Below, piece by piece: positions 23,753-36,926 of a stretch of DNA of 64,000 bases (its first letter is position 1; every line of letters starts with the position of its first letter). The DNA comes from Oxyruncus cristatus (lineage: Eukaryota; Chordata; Aves; Passeriformes; Cotingidae), in assembly GCA_013399855.1 (NCBI GenBank), contig VXAY01006578.1, positions 645,101 through 709,100 on the forward strand, written 5' to 3'. The position numbers and the translations under genes are program-made. The notes below the pieces were generated by a model. The model had not been told where the DNA came from and did no database searches. It was given only the letters and a program-made list of their open reading frames with translations.

Positions 23753-26269
23753 AACTGTAGGCTTGATTTTTTCCCCCTGGGAATCAGCTCCTGCCAACAT
23801 ATGTCTTATCCCACCCAAAACTCCATTTTAAATGTACTGCTCATAATGCACTGTCCAGGTCTTCCACCAACTGCAGATGTTGGAACCTCTGGCATTTATC
23901 CTGTTATTTAGGTTCTCTCCATCTGTCTTTCAGATGGAGAGTGATTTCACAATGTGTATGCTTTTTCTAGACAATGGAATAAATACAGTTTTTCAAAAAC
24001 TGAGTCTAATAAAATGAGACTTAAAAGCAATAGTGAGGAGCATCTAATTTTAAATCTGTAGCATTAAACATGTAGAATGCTAAATAAAACCAAATATGTG
24101 CTCTTCTCATTTGACTGGACTACACAAGCTGCACTTAGGTTCCTGTATTTGTTGCTGATATTGATATTGATAATGATAACATAGTCAACACATGGTTTTT
24201 TTCATGTTTCATTGGGAATACTATCTCTTCTCTGTGTAATTCATAAAAATAATTGATGTGTTTAAAGAAGGTGCTTGAAAGGCAAAGAAACGGAGCATTG
24301 TGATTAAAGAGCAGTGGTGACGTATAAAAAGAAAAGTCCGTAAGATTTATTTTATGATACGTAGGTCAGGATAGACTGACCTGGACAGTTAACCACTTAT
24401 TAATAATGCATTCATTTCCAGCAATCTTTGGATTGTTCATGGTTCCTCTCTTCACACCTAAGTTTTTATGTTTACATATCCATCCACAGTGATGACATTC
24501 ATTCAAGAATCATTTCAATTTGAAAGAGTATGGGTTTCCAGATAAGGGAATCTATCCTACACTAATGTCCACCCTGGGGCTTCTTTAGATGGCTGAGATA
24601 TTTTAAAAGGGACATTTTGTTTTAAATGATAGAGACAGTTTGCCAGTGAAATCCTTAAATACTATATATTAATTCACAAAGAAACCAAATAAATCAATCT
24701 GATCTGATTGTAAGAGCAAAAAAAATTACTGTAAGGGTAAAGCTCAGATATAGGAAAACTTGACTGTGTTATTTAGGACCTCAAAAAAAATTTACTGAAG
24801 GAAAATATTCTCCACCTGAGATTGAAAAAGGAGAAATAGGTCAGCTACATTCTGTAGGTTTGAAACCGATGAGCTACAAAAGAAATTTAGGACAAGAGGC
24901 TGTTACATCAGACAATTAGAGGAAGGAAAGGGCAGTTGATAAGCAGAGACTGCAGTAACACAGCAGAAGTATTAAGGACCGCAAAAAATCCCTCACTCCT
25001 TTTTCATCAGTTTGCTTCACTCTTAAGTCAGCTTCTACTGTATGGCTGCGAATAAAGAGGTGTGAGCTTACTTTCCTCTAAACTGTCAACAGACAAGAGA
25101 TTTAAAGGATGAATCTGAGTCCTCCCTTAAGACACATGAAAAACAGACCCATTATAGCTTGATTCACATGGAACAACTCAGTAGGCTGACACCCACTCAC
25201 TTCCTTTCAATCACAATGCAGGGGAGTTTCCTGTTTAATCGCTTCTCAGATGGTCATAATTTTGTTAGGTTCATCCTTTCATCTTCATGATCACAATGAA
25301 TTCAGTATTAGAAAACATACTAATTAGGAGTTGCTGTATGGTGTGTACAGCTAATAGTGTAGCTAGATCAACATGAAGGCGGAAATTATAAACACATACT
25401 GACAGAATGTGGAGAAACTGCTCAGATAAAAAAATGAATCCCATCTTTACAGAATTAATGGGGGCAGAGGTAGCATATACACTATAAGACATTCACACAG
25501 GAAATCTAAAGACAGAAGAAGATCTAAGGTAAAGAAACTCAATACAATCCACATCCACTGTTGCTGATGAAATAAAGATAAATTGGGAATATCTAAAAAA
25601 TAAAAAAGGAGTGTTGAAAATAACCAAAATTAGGCGATAGAGTAACACTTTGCCCTAATAGTCCCTATAATTCAGTAACAGTTCTGGTTCTATTTAAGGA
25701 TACAAATATTTATTTATAAACAAAAGACACAGAAAACAAATGTAAATTTATAGGCTAGTTTAAAATGATTATTGCCAATTATCACAAAATCACGGATGTG
25801 TCTAACACAGGTGGCAACATGTAGGGTGACAGTTTTATCCATAGAAAGGCACATCCTGTACAGGGCTCCTCACATTACAAAATCGTTTTTCCAGAGAGCC
25901 TTCTATTCCACACAGAAAATATTTTCCATGAGTCATTTTGTTTAAATGTAAAAGAGAATTAACTTTGATTGTTCTCATGTCCTCTTATGTTTGCTGTCTA
26001 AGAACATTCAGGTGATATAATGTCTGCAGAAAGTGAATTTTAAAAGCACTCTCCTCATGCTCTGTTCTATGTTGTACATGAAACTCTCCAGTATCCTCCA
26101 TACTCACCTGGCTATTATGTTGAAGACTAACATGATACTCAGAAATTGCATAGTAATTTGATAGAAAGCAGACAGTAACTGCAAAGCTCAAGAGCTCCCT
26201 TCCCCGTGTTCAAAAATCCATACAAATCATATATTCTTCATCTTTCACCAATCAAATGCTTTTCTCCAG
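23753..26269. other. unique stretch, no gene recognised
   Basis: AT-rich, without recognisable repeats. It holds the AATAAA at 23978 that could end a transcript using the 23186 block. Confidence 0.5.
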
Positions 26270-26448
26270 CACCTGCCTTTCCTGTTAAGAGTACTGAGAG
26301 TGTTCCTTATTTGTCAGATTCAGCACAAAAAAGAGAGGCTGTTATTCAGTCCCTTCTAATTGAGATAGCTGAACAAGGAGCATCTGACCCTCTTGTATTA
26401 CTTCACGACAAAAATGACTTTGAGAAAATATCTGAAGGTGTCACTGAG
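26270..26448 (+). other. probable plus-strand exon, unidentified protein
   Basis: An acceptor (aatgcttttctccag) is followed by 179 bases open in one frame (two bases plus 59 codons) and a donor GAG|GTAAAA. The peptide is charged and looks helical, with segments such as LSDSAQKREAVIQSLLIEIAE and LHDKNDFEKISEG. It starts with two bases of a codon and ends at a codon boundary. This phase fits a join from 23306 upstream and to 27745 downstream. Confidence is limited because no homologue could be checked and the donor lacks G at +5. Confidence 0.4.
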
Positions 26449-27744
26449 GTAAAAAAGTGTTAAATAAAGTGAGCATGCATGGTTGGTCATTGAGAACAAG
26501 GGAAACTGAAAATAGAAACTCCTTGTGAAAAGAAGCACCACAGACTTCAGACACAGCACCAGAAAGAGTATTATTGAGACAAAATGAAACTGGGGGAAGA
26601 TCAGGGAGAAACAGCTTGAGAATTGTGATCTTTCAGAGGGGATGCATAGGATGGAGAGCTGTGACCTTAGCTGATGATTAAGGAGAATGCAGAGCAACAA
26701 TAGTGAACCTTTAATATAACATGTAGCCTGACAAACTCTAGGAAAAGGAGCTACTGAGGGAGGGCAAGAGATCATTTTGCTTTTTTAGTCAGGCTTCTAA
26801 TCAGCTAATGCTACCGGCAACTAGCTTCAATCAAAATGTTCAGGGAGTCTTACATTTCATTCCAAGCCTATTAAAGGATCAGTTGCTCACATGGAGAGAG
26901 TCTTCAGTGAGTTTTACCCACCAGCAATGTTTACTGTCTCCTTCCACCAGAATTTGGCGTGAAAGTTGCACCATACTGCTGGAGCAGATCTCATAACTCA
27001 TTGCATGACTCTGCACCATTTCTGGAGCAGTCTCTGGCTGTCTTCTGATCCTGTGCTCAGCTCATTCACCTCATTAAAATGGGATAAAATGAAGCTAGCA
27101 AAACCCAAACCAAGATTTTTGCTTGTTTAGGAAGATGAATTGGCACAGTCTGCAGCTGGAGGAATGCCAGAGCCAGCACAAGGGAAGGAATGAGACATGC
27201 AATAAGAGAGTGTGTTAGAGAGAAAGGGGCAAGTGGGACTGATACATTTTGTGACAGCTGTACTGTGAAAATTTACCTTTAAAAAAGAGGACAGACAAAG
27301 TTCCTTTGCATCAAATATCTTGATTTGGTTTTAAGATTTTAAACAGCAGTAAGAGAATTTCATCCTTAAGAAAACATAGACACATAAAAACAAGTGGTCG
27401 TGATTTTCCATTATGTGCTTTAAGAACATGATGGAAGAGAGGGCAAAATTCATGAAAACCATCACTGAAGTCAGAAACTAGTTTACATTATTTTCTTTCC
27501 TGAAACTTTAAAACTTAAAAAGGGGAACAGGATATTTATTTTTTTTTTTTTAATGAAAAGGATTGAAAAAAATCCAGTATTACTACAACAGACAATCCCT
27601 CCCCACAAAGATTATGAAGACAAGATGACATCAATTATTTTTAAAGATGGGTTACTACAATTCAATTTTCGGTTCATGGTCAAACTTTAAAGGGTAAGCC
27701 CACCATTTTGTCTTCTCTTTAAACTCTCATTTTCTTTTCTTTAG

Positions 27745-27925
27745 GTGTCCTTGGCTTTACCAGCAGAGGGAGCAGGTGGAAGAGCAAATGGGTAGGGAGA
27801 AGTAGCAGACTTCGATTAAACTTTGATCTTTGCTCTTTGTTTCAGACAGAAAACAAGGACCGGTTTCAGCAGCTGCTGCTAGTGGGTCAGAGTATCTACA
27901 GCACGAATACATTTGCTTTGCCTGA
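27745..27925 (+). other. possible last two plus-strand exons
   Basis: A very strong acceptor (cattttcttttctttag) begins a 31-base block at 27745-27775, ending GCAG|GTGGAA. A second strong acceptor (gctctttgtttcag) begins 27846. If joined in phase from 26448, the second block encodes a short tail containing GPVSAAAASGSEYLQHEY and stops at TGA 27923-27925. A later AATAAA at 29739-29744 could serve as poly(A) signal. The alternative is that 26448 joins 27846 directly in another frame, which stays open to 28106. The two readings cannot be separated from sequence alone. Confidence 0.25.
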
Positions 27926-30547
27926 GTTCTCCCTTCTTCTGCTTACAGTTCCTGGCAGTAAAGTAGTATTAGAAAGCCTGACTGTTCCACAGATCCTGCC
28001 TGGTTTTCATCCCTGTGCACTGGCAATATTTAGCAGAAAATTGAGGAAGAATTCTGTAGTCGATATTTTAAATTCAGCTACACATGACTTTCAGCCTGTC
28101 CTCTAGCCTTCCTCGTGCAATTTTTTTTCTAGTGCTGGGCTTTACTGAAAATCTGGAAACATGCAGCCTATTTGTGTAAAATGAAAACTCATGAGGAAAT
28201 TCATGTCTGAATAACGCAGCGCTAGTTTCAATCTATTGGAGGAGCTTTTCAGTTCAGCCACCTCTCACAAGTGGGTTTGATAAACTAAAGTCTTGTTCAA
28301 AACAGTATTTATAAACCACTAAATGTTTTATCTGAGGATGTTAGTGTTCTCTTAAAAATACCTTGTTTTCTTCCCCCACTCTCCTTCCTACCTATTTACA
28401 GATAGCTTCCTCTGCACCTTTCCTGAAAATGGACTTTATACCTTATAATGGTATTAAGCCAAGTACAATCTCTTATTGTGCATCAAAGATCCTGCCATTT
28501 TTTTTCCTTTTTTTTAAGAAAAACTCAGTCTGTATGGAGACTAACACTTTTTTTTTTTTTGAAAGAAATAGTATAGGACATACGAAAGATGGTTTAGAAG
28601 AATCAGGCACTGTTCTGCCCTCTATAAGGAGGAAGAGTACCAGTGGGATGTGGTCAGAGATTTAGGGAAATGCTTTATATCAGAATTCTCTGAGAGACAT
28701 TCCAAACAAAATCTTACACAAACAGTTTAGCACCATCATGAAGCAAATAGGTTTCTCTCAGTCCAACCTGAGGTTGCTCATTTTTTTTTTTTTAAGGTCA
28801 GTCCTGCAGGGCTTTAGCAAAAAAGAATTACTCCATAGAGAGTAAAGGCGAGAACCCAATTGGTTTGAGAACAGTGTTGTTTGCATTAGATCAAAGGTGA
28901 GTTGTTATTAATCAAAAAGTAATCACTGGTCAGATTCTGAAATTTTGACTAGTACCTTACAAAAATGATTCACCATGTAGCACAGAGGAAATGTGTGGCT
29001 TTGTAAAAACTGCAGACTCCCACAGCAGAGCTGTAGGTGTGGCTTATCTATCCTTCTCAACCAGAGGAGATAAACAAGATTTTGAAGACAAAGAGCAGTG
29101 CCAAAACCCTTACCTCTGTTGCTGTACCTTGAGAAGTCCACCAACCTGTCAAGGAAACTCTCAGCTTTGAGCTGGTGAGCAGTTATTTGGAGAAGATACA
29201 GAAAGATTACATCCAGTGGAATGAAAAGCCTTTAAATCTGTTCCTAAATTGGAAAAAGCTGTGCAGACCCACAGTAGATAGTTGCCTATCTTCCTTGTAT
29301 AAAATTATTTCAGGCTATGTTTGAAAAGAGGTTTGATGAGGTCATGGGTGATAGGGTTTAGGGTGATCTGGTTAGATTTATTTTCTAAAAAGTTCAGACA
29401 ACCATCAGTGATTGATATTAGCATCCCATCTACACTACAGAGTCCTTGCGTGGCCATTTTTCTCTGAGCAGAAGGTTTTGATTGATCCGTCGGCACATTG
29501 AAAATATTATCTAGATCAGTAGCTGGAAAGTTTTGTCCAGTTTTTGATTCTTCAATGTTTTCTCATGGAAGTGCAGATCCCTGAAGAGTGAATTCTAACT
29601 AACTGACAACATCCTTCTGATTTTTAGTTGCCTTTGTTGGACCACTCAGAAGTAAGTACCTGACCACAGGCTGAAAATACCTAAGATATATATGGTCATA
29701 TATGTCCATGTGTGAAATAGCTACAAGTATAATACCCCAATAAACATTTCTTTCCCCTCCTACCTTTTTTACCCTCTTTCAAGGAACTATTCAGGAGTGT
29801 CTCTTTTTACATCAGTCTGACAGGACTATACTCTTGAGGAATGGACTCGAGACAGGAGCTCAGAAAATAAAAATCCTTTTGCATGCAAATGATATCCTCT
29901 TACTTGGTACAATACCAGATCAGTCTAGTCTGCACTGTATTCTCTGTTTATAAACAAAATTAGAATAAATTGAAAGGACTGATCATCTCATTAAATAAGT
30001 TGGAAGCACTCCCTCTACAGGGCCATTCAGATGGGAACAAAGGAACTTTGCATCCAGTTTCCAAAGGAAATTCATAGTCAAGGTTAACCTAGCCCTATTA
30101 ATTATGCAATTAGCAAGTCACTTAAATAGATGGGGAGTGCTACCACTTTCGTATGGGGACAAGTAAATATAATTTAAATTAATGCTGGCCCTGGTATTTT
30201 GTTTATTTTCAACTCTCTCCCTGACCATATTCCTGATATTTATTTTAATAAAACTAACATGTTGAGATTCTCCTCAACTCTGGGATGCTGGTAACCAGAG
30301 CAGAAATGCTCTCCAAGCCCTATAGAGGGCATAAACCTGTGATTAGTTGTTCACCAAGAGGCCACAGATAAAGCTGGGATTACTTGGTATCCTCTAAGTC
30401 ACAGCTTAAGATCCATCTAATTAGTCCATATGGTAATGCTGCATACGTTAATACTCAAGAACGCATCTTGATGAGTAGATTAGAGAAAGCATGCAAGAAC
30501 TTGCAAAACATGCAAGGAACAGTGTGGCCAGCAGGAATAGGGAAGGG
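27926..30547. other. no gene recognised
   Basis: AT-rich sequence with several T runs (28500-28560, 28781-28794). It could be 3' untranslated or intergenic, with AATAAA at 29739. Confidence 0.5.
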
Positions 30548-31078
30548 ATGCTGCCCCTGTACTCAGCACTAGTGAGGCCACACCTGGAGTGCTGTGTCCA
30601 GCTCTGGGCCCCTCAGTTCAGGAGGGATATTTAGGTGCTGGAGCAGGTGCAGAGAAGAGCAACCAGGCTGGTGAAGGGACTTGAGCACAAGTCCTATGAG
30701 GAGAGGCTGAGGGAGCTGGGGTTGTTTAGCCTGGAGAAGAGGAGGCTCAGGGGAGACCTCATCACTCCCTACAACTACCAGAGAGGAGGTTGTAGCCAGG
30801 TAGGGGTTGGTCTCTTCTCCCAGGCAACCAGCNNNNNNNNNNNNNNNNNNNNNNNNNNNNNNNNNNNNNNNNNNNNNNNNNNNNNNNNNNNNNNNNNNNN
30901 NNNNNNNNNNNNNNNNNNNNNNNNNNNNNNNNNNNNNNNNNNNNNNNNNNNGCCATAGTCTAGTAACCACAGTGGTGTTGGATCAAGGGTTGGACTTGAT
31001 GATCTCAGAGGTCCTTTCCAACCCGTCTGATTCTATGATTCTATGATTCTATGATTCTATGATTCTATGATTCTATGA
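30548..31078 (+). mobile_element. young CR1 LINE fragment, sense, split by assembly gap
   Basis: A sense-oriented CR1 starts within ORF2 (ctgcccctgtactcagcact), continues through the [26 protein letters not shown] block at 30685-30745 and the tctcttctcccaggcaacca block, is cut by Ns at 30833-30951, and resumes with gccatagtctagtaaccac. It ends in six ATTCTATG tail units. The right flank is identical over 102 bases to the inverted copy at 50837-51276, while the left flank differs from it at about ten positions in about 150. See the finding on the gap. Confidence 0.95.
30833..30951. other. assembly gap (119 N)
   Basis: A run of 119 N inside the CR1 copy. The homologous interval in the copy at 50.8 kb is 171 bases (50939-51109), so the gap size is probably an estimate or the two edges belong to different copies. 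Confidence 0.99.
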
Positions 31079-34000
31079 ACTCAAAAACTGCTACCTCTTC
31101 AGGGCAATTTCTCGAATATCTTGGTCATTGCACTCAGACCCATGTTGCTAAATAGAGAATGACCAGACTGTAAAAAGCAGGTATCATCTGTGCCAGAGAG
31201 GTAATTATCATGTTGTAATATTGCTTTTTTGTTTGCTACCAAGCATGAGGATATCTCGTTCTTCAGTGGATCTTCTCAAGGATATGCATCTTTCTCATTG
31301 CAGAGATAGATGATTTTCAATATGATTGCTGCAGGTACGGTCTTCCCCTGACAGCCCACAGTGAAAACTAATGAAAAAGGTAAAATGCGATACTGTCTTG
31401 CATCTTACTTCTACCTGTGAACATGGCACAGCTCACTGGTTCTCTAGTGAAATGGACTAAATTAGCTCACTTAAATCTAGGGCTTATTTTCATAACCACT
31501 GCTCAGAAGTGTTTGTGAACGGTACTCAGCACACCTTAAACTCGAAGGACTACCTAGGCTCTGAAATACTGCCAGGTCTTTTAAACAAGTATGTCAATGA
31601 TCTCCCTGAAACTTGAGCTTGTAAATAGTCTGACTTGATGACATCTGTTTGGGCATTAATTCTTAGGACTTTTCTGAACTTGAATATAACTTGAAACCAG
31701 ATTCAGCAGTAACACTGTCATAACTGGCATTTGCAGTTGAATGCTTTACTACTGTAATTTCTCCTGTAATTTAAGTTTAGTTTATTAGTGGAATATAGTC
31801 CATAGCTGGTCTATCTCATAGTTTCTCTTGATAGATCTGTCTAACTTATAACACTGGCTGTCAATGTTGTTGTCCTACCATGCGCAATGGTTGTCGGACC
31901 TACTATGCACAATCTTCAAACATTTGCTACCACTTTGCTACTCAGGAAGGAGCATGGTTTTCCAGTTTTGACCTCCTCACCTCATGCTACATTAGCTGCC
32001 AACATGCAGCTAATCACATCCAGCATTTTGCTTTACTCACACTGACTAATAATGTCCTACCACATTTCTATTCTGAAGACACTGGAGACAAAAGGGTCAA
32101 TGATATAAAAACCTTGCCTGACCTTCTGTTGTATTTGAAATTCTGTCTTTAGTCCTCTGTTTAATTCAACTCTCCTAATATTCTGACTTCTCACATGGTC
32201 AGCCCTTTTACTTTGTGACATGTTGACAGCAGAAAACACAGAGACCGCTGGCAGCAAACTGCTGAAAATCCTACCATTTGACAGCCATATTTTATACTGT
32301 GATATTCCTAAAATACTTCCAGATTGCTCAAAGCTAGAATGCTGCAACCAGATTATGTTACGGCATAAGGAGAATCCGAACTGCAGGTGCAGGCTATGAT
32401 TCACAACATACAACATAAATTTCCTAATTAGTTGAGGTTCAAGTGCACCAGATTCTGTCTCTGAAAATGCTGACGTTTCATATGACCAGATCTGCGTACG
32501 CTAGTATCTCCAGAATATTATTTACATGACCACTCTATCACTGGCTACGTTACACAACTAAAAGAAGTCAGGGAAACAGATGCTTTCAAAGAGGCCTAGC
32601 ATATGTAGGAGTTTGAAGAAATTATTGTGGTTCGAAGATGAAAATTACTGTCCAGTTTGTCAACATCTCAGTCTCATTTGACAGTAGCATTCAGATCATT
32701 CACCCCGATCTCTGACCAATAGACAAGGCATTCTGTTGGGTGACCCCATTGTCTCACTCCACGTATTTAGCAGATTTTCAAATCCATAGGTATTGAGCAC
32801 ATCCACCTCTTCGAAAAGCCACAGGAGTCCTATCCATACAAGGATGTTGCTGTACAATTTACAGTGTGCTAACTACTTCATACTGTGTCCCCAATCAATG
32901 CTCATTCAAAATCACACAGGCATCAATTGCAGAGGTGGAAAGCGGAAGAAAGAGGCCTCTGTGCTGATATTTAATAGTATGGGGAACTAAACCAAGAAAC
33001 ACACAAACCTTTTGTATGAATCATCTGCTTTCACATGACTATAATACTATTTACAGTACATGTGGAAAAAGAACTACAAGTTGTAATTTACCCTTCAAGG
33101 GCTACAGATGTGCTGAAAATTACACACATCTTTAACTTCAGCTGGACTGAGGCCAGCAGTGCCATGAGGAAATAAGATAGTGAATAAAGGCTTATATTTA
33201 CATTGCTAGTCTGATTACTTGTCTGATCACATCAGGTGTTTCTACTGATGCATGTATGCATTTGCAATATCCTAGAGGGAGGGTTCACTACAGAACTGGA
33301 AAATAAATGTCTTCATATTTCTGCTGATCATTACCTTCAATGATGTCACATATTTAGGAAGAATTTATCTGGAGGTAGAGTTCAGGTGATAACTTCTTCC
33401 ACACGAATCATGGTAATGTCTGTGACTATTTGCCTAGCACTGGAAATTATCAAGGTGAATAGAGAGTAGGAATGACCCTTCTACTCATCAGGATGTAGTT
33501 TGTTCTGTTATGTTTTCTGCTGGTAATTGGTACTCACTGGCAATTGTCAAAGCAGATAACTATTCCAAAGGAAGAAGAAGTCTGAGGAACAGAGGTATTT
33601 CTTGAAGTAGGGGGAATTTGATTAGTTCTTCACACTATTAAATAAGACAATATGAAAAATAAAGTACAAACAAATCCCAGCACCACATATCAGAGCAAAA
33701 ATCAGTAAGTACGAAATAGCTTTATTAACTAGTTTCTTTCAGAGAGAGTTTCAAGGGTTATTTTAATGTAACATGTAATTTGATTTGAAAATTAAAAAAA
33801 AAAAAGCATTTTTCATAGAGGGACTTTTTTTTTCTTCACATCTGCCAGAACACAATTTATTTATGCATAAACTTTGTTTTTACCATACAGATCTTTTATA
33901 CCTGAGATTTTCTAGGGATTGGCAACTAGAAATATAAATTTTAAATACTTTGGACCAGACTCTTAAACTCTTAATATATTTAAATAGCACCTTGTTCCTT

Positions 34001-34984
34001 AAGTGACTCCACTGGAGTGAGATACATTACAGTTTATCACATGATCTGACAGTGAGTGGTTTGCTATGTTATTAACATCAATACATTTCATTTCTGCCAC
34101 CAGATGCTAAGCAGTTACAGATTTGTTTAAAACCAATTACGACAAAATCAAAGCAGAATCCACTGATATGGTTTTGTTTACAAAGGCTGAAGTCTAATAT
34201 CGTTATTCACGTGACATATTCACTGGCTCATATTCAATTCCATGGCCTTTTTACATGTAATCTATCTCACAAGCCCTGAAACAGACCTGAAGACATACTA
34301 ACAGGGCTCACTTTTTCTCCGTTATCTGAATATTCATTTAAGAAAAGGCTATAGATGGCTTATTATGTGACATTAATTGCCAAGCTGGGAGCTGTGTGTG
34401 CTATTTCCCTAAGACCACAGTGAATGATTTGTGACAGGGCAAACCTATATGTGAGGATATGGAGAAGGGGAAAACCAAATATTCTTGACTGTAATTGACT
34501 ATTAAAGTGATTGAAAGTCAGTGGGCTTCTAGCCTGTAGGCGGGGATAGTTTTATTTCATTCTTCCCCTATCCTAAAGACAGCAAGAAACAGAAAATGTG
34601 ATAACAGTGAAGAGACTATAGCTCTTTGAAAAGCTCAGGAATGCATTATATTTGGAATGATTTCGGTGAGCTCACATGCAATGATGTTAGCTCACATGCA
34701 ATGAGAGATTAAATGAGAGTGATTGAAGTACTTACAGCTCCTGGCTGCCTGCTTACTCTTTGCTGTAGGCTGCTGCTTCACATGCAAGGAGAGTTGCAAA
34801 GGCTGTGAAACATCTCCTATACCCTCATATATATATAATGGCTTATAGGTGAAGGTTAGGGCAAATTGAAATCAGAGCTGCTTTGCTGCAAGATTGCCAG
34901 CCTTGGAGGTTCTTTTGCTGCCTATTCTCTTCACCTATTTCTGCTGTATATCCCCCAACAGGACCACTGAAGAAGGGCTGGTAC
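31079..34984. other. unique stretch, no gene recognised
   Basis: AT-rich, no recognised transposon. The open frame 32057-32416 on the minus strand (119 codons) lacks convincing splice sites and coding character. Near 34669-34704 the 16-base sequence agctcacatgcaatga occurs twice with a 20-base period. Confidence 0.5.
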
Positions 34985-35321
34985 AGACCTAACGATGTGA
35001 CCTAATGACAGTGGCCTTCCAGTACCTGAAGGGAGCCTACAAGAAAGATGGGGAGAGACTCTTTGCAAGGGGATGTAGTGATAGGACAAAGGGGAATGGC
35101 TTCAAACTGAAAGAGTAGGTTTAGATTAGATCAGGAAGAAAGTCTCTACTGTGAGGGTGGTGATGCACTGGAACAGGTTGCCCAGAGAAGCCATGGATGC
35201 CCCATCCGTGGAAGTGTTCAAGAGCAGGTTGGATGGACTCTGAACAATATGGTCTAGCGAGAGGTGTGTTGGAACAAAACTATCTTTAGGGTCCCTTCCA
35301 ACCCGGGCCATTCTATGATTC
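34985..35321 (+). mobile_element. CR1 LINE fragment, sense
   Basis: Blocks in order are gtggccttccagtacctgaa, gaaagatggggagagactc, gtgataggacaaaggggaatg, gcactggaacaggttgccc, gagcaggttggatggactc and gtcccttccaacccgggcc, ending in a single ATTCTATG unit at about 35321. It is a 5'-truncated copy of about 335 bases. It belongs to the subfamily of the copies at 241 and 15110, judged by the shared contacct(g)aaggg and caggttggatgg-type blocks, not to that of 30548 and 50837. Confidence 0.93.
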
Positions 35322-35662
35322 AGATAAAGGGAGGTGGCAACAGCTTCTGATCTTTAAGCTTAGTTTGACACCACTGGTGAGTAGTGGACAGGCATCGCAA
35401 TCAACAATTCACCACTGCTGGCATTAATGAACAGCCTGTATCAGTCTAGATTTGGCTAACTCCTGAGGGACCCGAGGTCTTTGTGGAATGTCCATGGCCC
35501 AAAGAAGCAGAAGAGAAGCACAATCTTTGGACAGTGAGGGAACTCCCATCTAATGTTCATTGTCGAATATGCTGGAGCAAAGTTTGCTTACATGGAACCA
35601 ATACAGCAGATGTGAACAATGATATAATTTTACGTGGCCCACCACCATTTTATACATGTGTT

Positions 35663-35687
35663 TACACACACACACACATACACACAT
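35663..35687. repeat. short (CA)n microsatellite
   Basis: CA dinucleotides with one TA interruption. Confidence 0.85.
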
Positions 35688-36383
35688 GAGTGTAATTTCT
35701 GTGTAACATGAACATTGTGTCAGTAAATGTGGTAAATGTGTTTGAAAGGATTTATTAAACTCTCAGCAAGTACAAATTTCCTTTCCCCTGTTACAGAAGA
35801 TTGCTTTTTTTCCTCCTTTCCCACCTAAATATTTATTCTGCATTTTGGAATGGATAAAACCAGCTGGAAGAAGGAAAATTCTACTCCAGAAATGAAGAGG
35901 ATAAGAAACTGATAATGGAACAAGTAAGGCAGTACAGCAATATCTTCATTAAGAACTTTCAAGTGAAAGTGTTTGTACCTCAAGATCCCAGTGAATCCAC
36001 ACTCTACAAAGGGCAAACCTCACACATTTCCAAACTGTCTGACTCAGACGAACACGACTGTTGAGTAAAAAGGCCATTTAGTTCAATAGCTGTGACAGTA
36101 GCCAGCAGCAGATATTTCAGAAAGAATAAAAGAAACAGAGCAAACAAAGAATGATATTTTTGTTGGTATTTCCCTCCAGCTGCTATAAACTGGCTACGTG
36201 ATATTGCAGGGTACTTCTACAAGCACCTTTTCTCATTGTTTACCTCCTTTCCCAGATGGTTTCAGAAGCTGAGTGGTCCCAACACAAACACCCAGGAAAC
36301 TCCATCAGAAACACCAGACTATTCTAAATATCTGCTTTGATATCCTAGTAGTCAGCTCCTAATACACAAAAAAGTCTTCCCTT

Positions 36384-36926
36384 CCCTCGAGTACTGAGTC
36401 CAGTTCTGGGCCTCTCAATTCAGGAAGGACATTTGAGGTGCTGGTGTGGGTCCAGAGAAGGGCGATGAAGGTGGAGAAAGGTCTGGAGCACAGGTCCTGT
36501 GAGGAGCAGCTGAGGGAGCTGGGGTTGCTTAGAGAAGAGACCAAAGAAGAGGACGCTTAGGGGTGACATGAACAGAGGTTATAACCAGGTGGAGGTTGGC
36601 CTCTTCTCCCAGGCAACCAGTAATAGGACTAGATGACATAATCTCAAGCTGTGCCAGGGGAGGTCCAGGTTGGGCATTAGGAGGAATGTCTTCATGGAAG
36701 GGCTGATTAGATATTGGAATGGGCTGCCCAGGGAGCTGGTGGAGTCACTGTCCTGGAAGTGTTTTAAGAAAGACTGGAGGTGGCACTTGGTGCCATGGGC
36801 TAGCTGACATGGTGGTATTTGCTCATAGGTTGGACTTCAATGATCTCAGAGGTCTCTTCCAACATATTTGGTTCTCTGATTCTGTGATTCTGTGATTCTG
36901 TGATTCTGTGATTCTGTGATTCTATT
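36384..36926 (+). mobile_element. CR1 LINE fragment, sense, with ATTCTGTG tail
   Basis: A sense CR1 runs from the end of ORF2 (ctcgagtactgagtccagtt) through ggtctggagcacaggtcctg, gttggcctcttctcccaggc and atctcaagctgtgccagggg to the tail at 36880-36926. Its tail unit is mostly ATTCTGTG, a variant of the ATTCTATG unit. A short internal duplication or deletion lies near 36531-36580 (agagaagagaccaaagaagagg). It is about 540 bases, older than the 30548 and 50837 copies. Confidence 0.95.
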
